Assembly: GCA_030789695.1 (NCBI GenBank)
Contig: CM061141.1
Coordinates: 323,563,938-323,627,937 of the forward strand
Direction: 5' to 3'
Length of the DNA stretch: 64,000 bases
Source: Scilla litardierei
Lineage: Eukaryota; Streptophyta; Magnoliopsida; Asparagales; Asparagaceae
Positions 59,471 through 64,000 of the stretch are shown piece after piece (position 1 is the stretch's first letter; every line of letters starts with the position of its first letter). The position numbers and the translations under genes were made by a program. The notes beneath the pieces were generated by a model. The model made no database searches. It was given only the letters and a program-made list of their open reading frames with translations, and had not been told where the DNA came from.

Positions 59471-59479
59471 TTTTTCTTA

Positions 59480-60290
59480 TTCATGATCATGATACTTGTC
59501 GAACAAAGACACCCCTAAATCGAACAGAATCAGAACAACAAACAAACACAAAAAAGTATCGCCTTTTTTCTCTTTTGGGGAAGGACAGCGGCCTCTGTCG
59601 ACCCTTAGGCGACGACCACCGATAGCTAGCCACACCCAAGGGCGGAGCAGGCAGCGGCCTCTGGCCGCAGACCCCCCAGGCGATGGCAAGTCAACCTCCG
59701 ACACCCTCGGCTGAATCAATTAACATAAAAAAATTTAGAAGACAGCCGGCCGATGGCACCCACAACGACGACACCCTCTAACTCCAGCCTACCCACTTCC
59801 CTTTCCGCATGCGTCTGCCCCTACAGTGGTGGAACGTCGCCACCGTCGGCGGCATCAAACCCTAAATATGGTTTCCAAAAAAAATAATATAGACACCGAT
59901 GGCCCGAAGCCACGGACAGCCCACCGTAGCGCCAGAGGGGGTGCGTCGCCGTCAGAAGCGACAGTGCCCCCAAAATCCCTTGCTCTGTCACAGTAACGGC
60001 TGCACACCAGCGACGACGGTGCCCCCGTGCAAAAACCCTAATAGGGATCGACCTATCGGTCCGAAGCCCACATCAATCATTGCGGGCCTCGGCCCACATA
60101 AATACTTTAAAAAATTCTGCATGTGAGCATGAAGCCCAAAGCTACGCCTCGTGGGCTTGTCAAAAAAAGAGGAAAAATAATGGTGTGGGCTGAAGCCCGC
60201 AGCACTAGGCTGCGGTCTTCGTCCCGCTAACGTTTAATCAAAAAGAGGATATATGTGGGGCATGCAGGCTGAAGCCCGCTGCTAGTGCTG
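59480..60290. other. GC-rich block of unknown origin
   Basis: This stretch is far richer in G and C than its flanks. It contains repeated text such as GGCAGCGGCCTCTG, CACCACCG/GGCGACG and three GAAGCCC(G)-type motifs (60050-60285), GGGCTGAAGCCCGC among them. No domain is recognised in its short frames. It could be retrotransposon leader or LTR sequence, or a decayed gene. Confidence 0.4.
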
Positions 60291-61230
60291 TTACCCAAAA
60301 AACAGAAAAAAGAAAAAATAATAAAAATAAAAATAAAAAAGTGATATAAAAAGGAGGAAATAAAAGAAAAATAGGGGAGGAAACAAGAAAATATATTTTC
60401 TTGCAAGTAAATTATATAACGACATGGTTCACTTTTTATTTTTTTCTCTGAATCAAACCATATGTCATAATTTATTTTCAACATGTTATTTATTCATGAT
60501 GCCCATTGTAGGATCATATTAATATGCTCCATATCAAATGATACATGTCATAAATCTTGAGATAATATTACGCTTACTTTTGTAAGCATTTGCTTAATAG
60601 TTATGAGGATCCTACGATCGCTCTGTTGTTAGTTACATAACCTAACGATGTATGACGTCACCCCATGTTCTAGTTAATTATTAAGCATAAAATATTTACA
60701 TTTATATCATGTGAATTTGTGATGCCTGTGAAATGCGATTAAATGTGATGAAAATGTTTCTGAGCACAAATTTGCATGAATGGCTACATTGTAGTTTTGG
60801 ATCGGCCTTTTAAGTCCAAAATTTATTTTTTCTGCATTTTCTTTTCTTTTTGAGAGAAATTGTAGTGAGAAATTTTATGTAATGTCTAAGGTCGATGGTC
60901 TTTTCTATGGAGGTGGAGGCTACACCTGAAGAAGAAGCTTTATAGGACCCATGCGGTTTCCAAATTTGTATTTTTCTGTTTCATTCATGTAAAAGGGACT
61001 GTATAATTGGACTTTAGACATTATTCTTTTGTGATGACTGACAGATCTACACAATTAGCTTATTATTACAAATTGCATCTACATGATAAAATTTTCAGTA
61101 TTATTAATTCATGCAAAATTGTGCTTTTCTAGATAAATGACGCAAATTACCAGCGTTGATTTCGAAAATCTCAGTTGGCAATTGGATGTCAATTTGTTGG
61201 CTCCAATTTGTTGGCAGTTAGAGCTCCAAT
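60291..61230. other. AT-rich spacer with short repeat at element junction
   Basis: No gene. At 61172-61240 the text CAATTTGTTGGC recurs three times just before the start of the truncated copia. Confidence 0.5.
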
Positions 61231-61235
61231 TTGTT

Positions 61236-61597
61236 GGCAGAGTACAATGGCCTTGTCTACTACGGAGGCGAAATATATGGCACTGACTGAAACAGTAAAG
61301 GAGACGATATGGCTGATGGACTAGATGGAAGATTTGAGAGTCTACTAATAGAGGTATGATCTTCATTGTGATAGCCAAAGTGCAGTGCTCTTAGCTAAGA
61401 ATCAGGTCTTCCATGAACGCACCAATCATATCAATGTAAGGTACCACTTTGTTCGAGACTATGTGGGAGATGAAGACGATGACATCAATTTGCTGAAGAT
61501 CGGAACAGATGACAACTCTGCGGACATGTTGACTAAGGTTACATCTGGAGCTAAGTTTAAGTATTGCTTGGAATTGCTCAATATTGTTTTGAGATGA
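61236..61597 (+). pseudogene. copia RNase H fragment
   Basis: It encodes MALTETVKETIWLMD, then after stops a 70-codon open piece with LLAKNQVFHERTNHINVRYH and FVRDYVGDEDDD, ending a few codons before the LTR leader. It is closely related to the RNase H of copia 3. Confidence 0.85.
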
Positions 61598-61761
61598 TGT
61601 CAATGGTGGCCCCAGTTGGGCTCATTGAGACTCGATGGAGCCAAGTGATCCCCGATAAGCTCTTCAGAGCAAATTGAAGAGGACACAAGGTGACTCTTTT
61701 CGAGGTGGTGCATTGAAGGTCGACATGTGAAGGAGGCCTAAATCTCACAAAGGTGGAGATT

Positions 61762-62470
61762 TGTAGAGGTTGGCTCGATTGAGGCGCTGAAGAAGTATTA
61801 GAGATGTGTAGACAAGCTATCTTGTGCAGAGCTAGCACATTTGTGCTTGGATCTCGCCTATCTGACTCTGCACAAGATAGATACGGTGATGCCGAGCTAA
61901 TGGATTTCTACAGTGCATGGATTCTCAAGTCGGAGGATCGGCGGCTCATAGGTCGATACCTCGACAGTCCGAGCTTCAGACTGCTCGGCTCGGCACTCCG
62001 TCACGGTCTTCAGCGTGGAGTTTGACAGTACGGAATGGCCGACCATAGGAATGCAATATCCTATTCGAAATAAAGTTGTGATTGGATTAGAATGTTGTTT
62101 GAGTCGGAGTTCTAGTCAAATGGAAATCACTCTTCTATTAGGACATCTATTGTTCCTATGCTATATATAAAGGGTGTTGAGGCGAGGGTTTATGTAGAGA
62201 AACACATTGAGAGAGCTTTGAGCCACCATTGTTGGGAGCCAACTTTGAGAGATTGTGTAAAAAGAACTTTTGGAGAGATATTGATTGCTTCTTCTTCGTT
62301 GTGAAGCTGGAGATTTGTATTTTGTTCTCCTCTTATGTTATCAAGCTCGTTGGTGTTCTGTTGGCCGGCCGGCAGCCTAAAGCGACAATCTTCGTACTGC
62401 TCTATTTGGTTATTGCTTATTTTTCACCGCCGGATCCTCTGACGGTCGGTCCAATGTCTGCCGTGCAACA
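61762..62470 (+). repeat. LTR of copia 6
   Basis: The 709-bp LTR starts TGTAGAGGTTGGCTCG and ends CCGTGCAACA. A GCTATATATAAAG TATA-type signal lies at about 62160. It is a diverged relative of the copia 3 LTRs. Confidence 0.82.
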
Positions 62471-63550
62471 GTGATGTCCTTCTCAGGCCACATACATGCT
62501 TCCAGATCACGTGTCAGGAAGAGAAGGAATCTTGTTAGACATAGATTGGATGCAGACTAATCATGTTTGCAAGAGTTAAAATTACGTTGCACAAATGAGT
62601 GCACCCACATCAAAGCATGGATCCAAATTGATACACAAAAAAAGGCCACCTGCTTGCCAGCTTTATTGACATTATAATTATATAAAAATTGAGGGATGTA
62701 CATATCATGAGCAGTGTATCAATTCCTTGCTTCCTCGTTGGATTGTAGTTTGGTGGCCATCGAAAGCTCCACACTTTTGTGAAGTGATTGCCGGCAGCTT
62801 CTCTTCAAGTTTTTTTTTGTGCTTGTCACCTTGCAAAGCCAAGAGAGAGAGAGAGAGATGGGGCCATGCATCATGCATCATCAACACCATCAATAATCTG
62901 CATCTGGATCTGATCACATTGCCACCTTCATCAGAGATTCTCCTGTTGAGGATATCCCCCCAAACCTGGCAACTTGATAGCCTCCGTCAACCTTTTCTCC
63001 TCTGCTCCTTCCCATTTATGGCCAGCCAACACCCAAACAAAATGCCAAGATCTAGAGAGACAATTTCAGTATTGCTGCACATGACACTATTCCATTGGAT
63101 AACTCCATTATTTGTTTGTCGCAAAAGATCGACGTCCCTTACTTCTTACTAACCGTCTACACATAATGGATATTATACGACATGAGAGTCATCTCCTCGT
63201 ATATAAGACACAAAAAGTACTTGACGCACCACTTGTATAGTAGACTTGGAGGGAGGAGGGATGGGCAAATATTTGCTCCACTGTTTTGCGGAAAAAGTAT
63301 CTATCTGTGGAATGCGAAAACACATGCCTGCAAGAATATTCCCTGCGTCTCTCTTTTTTCCCCTGTTCCGGCAAAAAGGTATTATCTGATGCGCTTGCGG
63401 AGCATCTCAAGTCTAAACATGATCCAACGGAATTTCTCTTCGATTTTTTCGTGCGATCGCGCCGCGAGAGCTGCCGTCCACGCAATCAGCGGGTGTGACG
63501 CGTCGTCACGCCCTGTCACGGGCCAGCCCCGAAATCCAATGGTAATTTGC

Positions 63551-63556
63551 CACGTG
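63551..63556. promoter_or_regulatory. G-box CACGTG
   Basis: The context GCCACGTGGA is the high-affinity palindromic G-box/ABRE type bound by bZIP and bHLH factors. Confidence 0.45.
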
Positions 63557-63736
63557 GATTTCAATCATTATCTCCTGTCTGCCACCCACCCACCCAGCGT
63601 ACGCACCCACCCACGAACCCCACCCCTCAAAGCAGGCCTCTCCCTCACACAGTGTCCCATCAGCTCAGGACAGAGCACTCCCCTTTCAACCCCACTGCTC
63701 TTTTGTCTTCTTATGCTAATTACCTGGCAGCCCCTA

Positions 63737-63742
63737 CACGTG
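63737..63742. promoter_or_regulatory. G-box CACGTG with GTGGGTCCCAC
   Basis: The context ACACGTGGGTCCCAC combines a G-box with the plant TCP-like GTGGGNCCCAC site, 186 bp from the other G-box. Confidence 0.45.
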
Positions 63743-64000
63743 GGTCCCACACTGTTTGCTGATCCGTCTGCAATACCCAAAATGCCCTTGTCGTAAAGCC
63801 ATTGGCACGCGACAAATACACGTAGAAAAACTTCCAGGCTTGGGTCAGCTCATAATCAAGTATAAGCCAACTAATGAAAATCTGACATCAGCGATTTTAA
63901 AACGGTTAGAATTTATGTTGGCCCAGTGGTATTCGTACTCTTTCCTTTACAAAGGATCAATGCTTTGATTCCTGCTTTTTGATGTTACAGTGCCCAGGTT

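Larger units (their letters stand above)
61236..62470 (+). mobile_element. 5'-truncated copia element (copia 6)
   Basis: An RNase H remnant (61236-61597) is followed by a purine tract (AGGTGGAGAT) and a complete LTR (61762-62470). Both the RNase H text and the LTR resemble copia 3, with a shared TAGAGG/GAAAG-TTGGCT LTR start, GAGCTATCTTGTGCAGAGCTAGC, and GCCGGCCGGCAGCCTAAAG near the end. Everything upstream of RNase H is missing. Confidence 0.85.
62471..64000. other. non-coding region, possible promoter of an off-window gene
   Basis: No coding feature is supported. Short GA repeats (62840-62858) and CCCACC repeats (63582-63625) are present. From 63470 the DNA becomes richer in C and carries two G-boxes, a GGGTCCCAC motif and pyrimidine-rich text, the kind of composition seen upstream of plant genes. 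Confidence 0.45.

Overview
This window is nuclear DNA from a flowering plant. The evidence is a five-exon CYP734A-type cytochrome P450 gene with GT-AG introns, LTR retrotransposons primed by initiator tRNA-Met, hAT-type and foldback MITEs, a tRNA-derived SINE, and a piece of plastid DNA. The species cannot be named from the sequence. Only one ordinary host gene can be supported; most of the rest is transposable elements, several nested inside each other, in AT-rich intergenic DNA.

Left part (1-7.9 kb): a rearranged plastid insertion joining psaA and ndhF fragments; a degenerate tandem array bounded by inverted repeats; a hairpin MITE; a 938-bp hAT-type element with an 8-bp target duplication; a second long-hairpin MITE. 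Nested block 1 (7978-19080): an old decayed Ty1/copia element carries, just before its 3' LTR, a complete Ty3/gypsy chromovirus (12000-18780; LTRs differ at 2 of 363 positions; target duplication GAGTG). That gypsy was then hit by a 741-bp hAT MITE (14762-15502; target duplication CTCCAGGC) and has two nonsense codons in pol.

Middle (19-37 kb): AT-rich spacer with a MITE and a tandem duplication, then nested block 2. Here a hAT-type element (24467-30768; target duplication TGCGTAGA) is split by a young copia element on the minus strand (25235-30734; two 880-bp LTRs with about 7 differences; target duplication CCGGG). This copia has one intact 1184-codon frame (Gag, protease, integrase-like region, long novel tail) but no reverse transcriptase or RNase H, and its integrase triad appears lost. 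It looks like a recently moved non-autonomous element and is the most unusual object here. A decayed full-length copia follows (30854-36620).

Right part (37-64 kb): spacer, a foldback MITE and a SINE with a perfect 16-bp target duplication, then the P450 gene (42190-44566, minus strand). It is predicted to be an ER-bound brassinosteroid-inactivating hydroxylase, with a TATA box and an upstream G-box. Beyond it are a small MITE, a 5'-truncated copia remnant (48.1-51.3 kb), a 5' half of another copia (52.6-54.7 kb), two LTR-like segments rich in the palindrome TAGTCGACTA, a GC-rich block of unknown origin, and a 5'-truncated copia (61.2-62.5 kb) related to the one at 30.8-36.6 kb. The last 1.5 kb is non-coding with two G-boxes and may be upstream of a gene outside the window.

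All calls come from reading the sequence; no database search was possible. Element ends supported by target duplications are exact; edges of decayed pieces are approximate.
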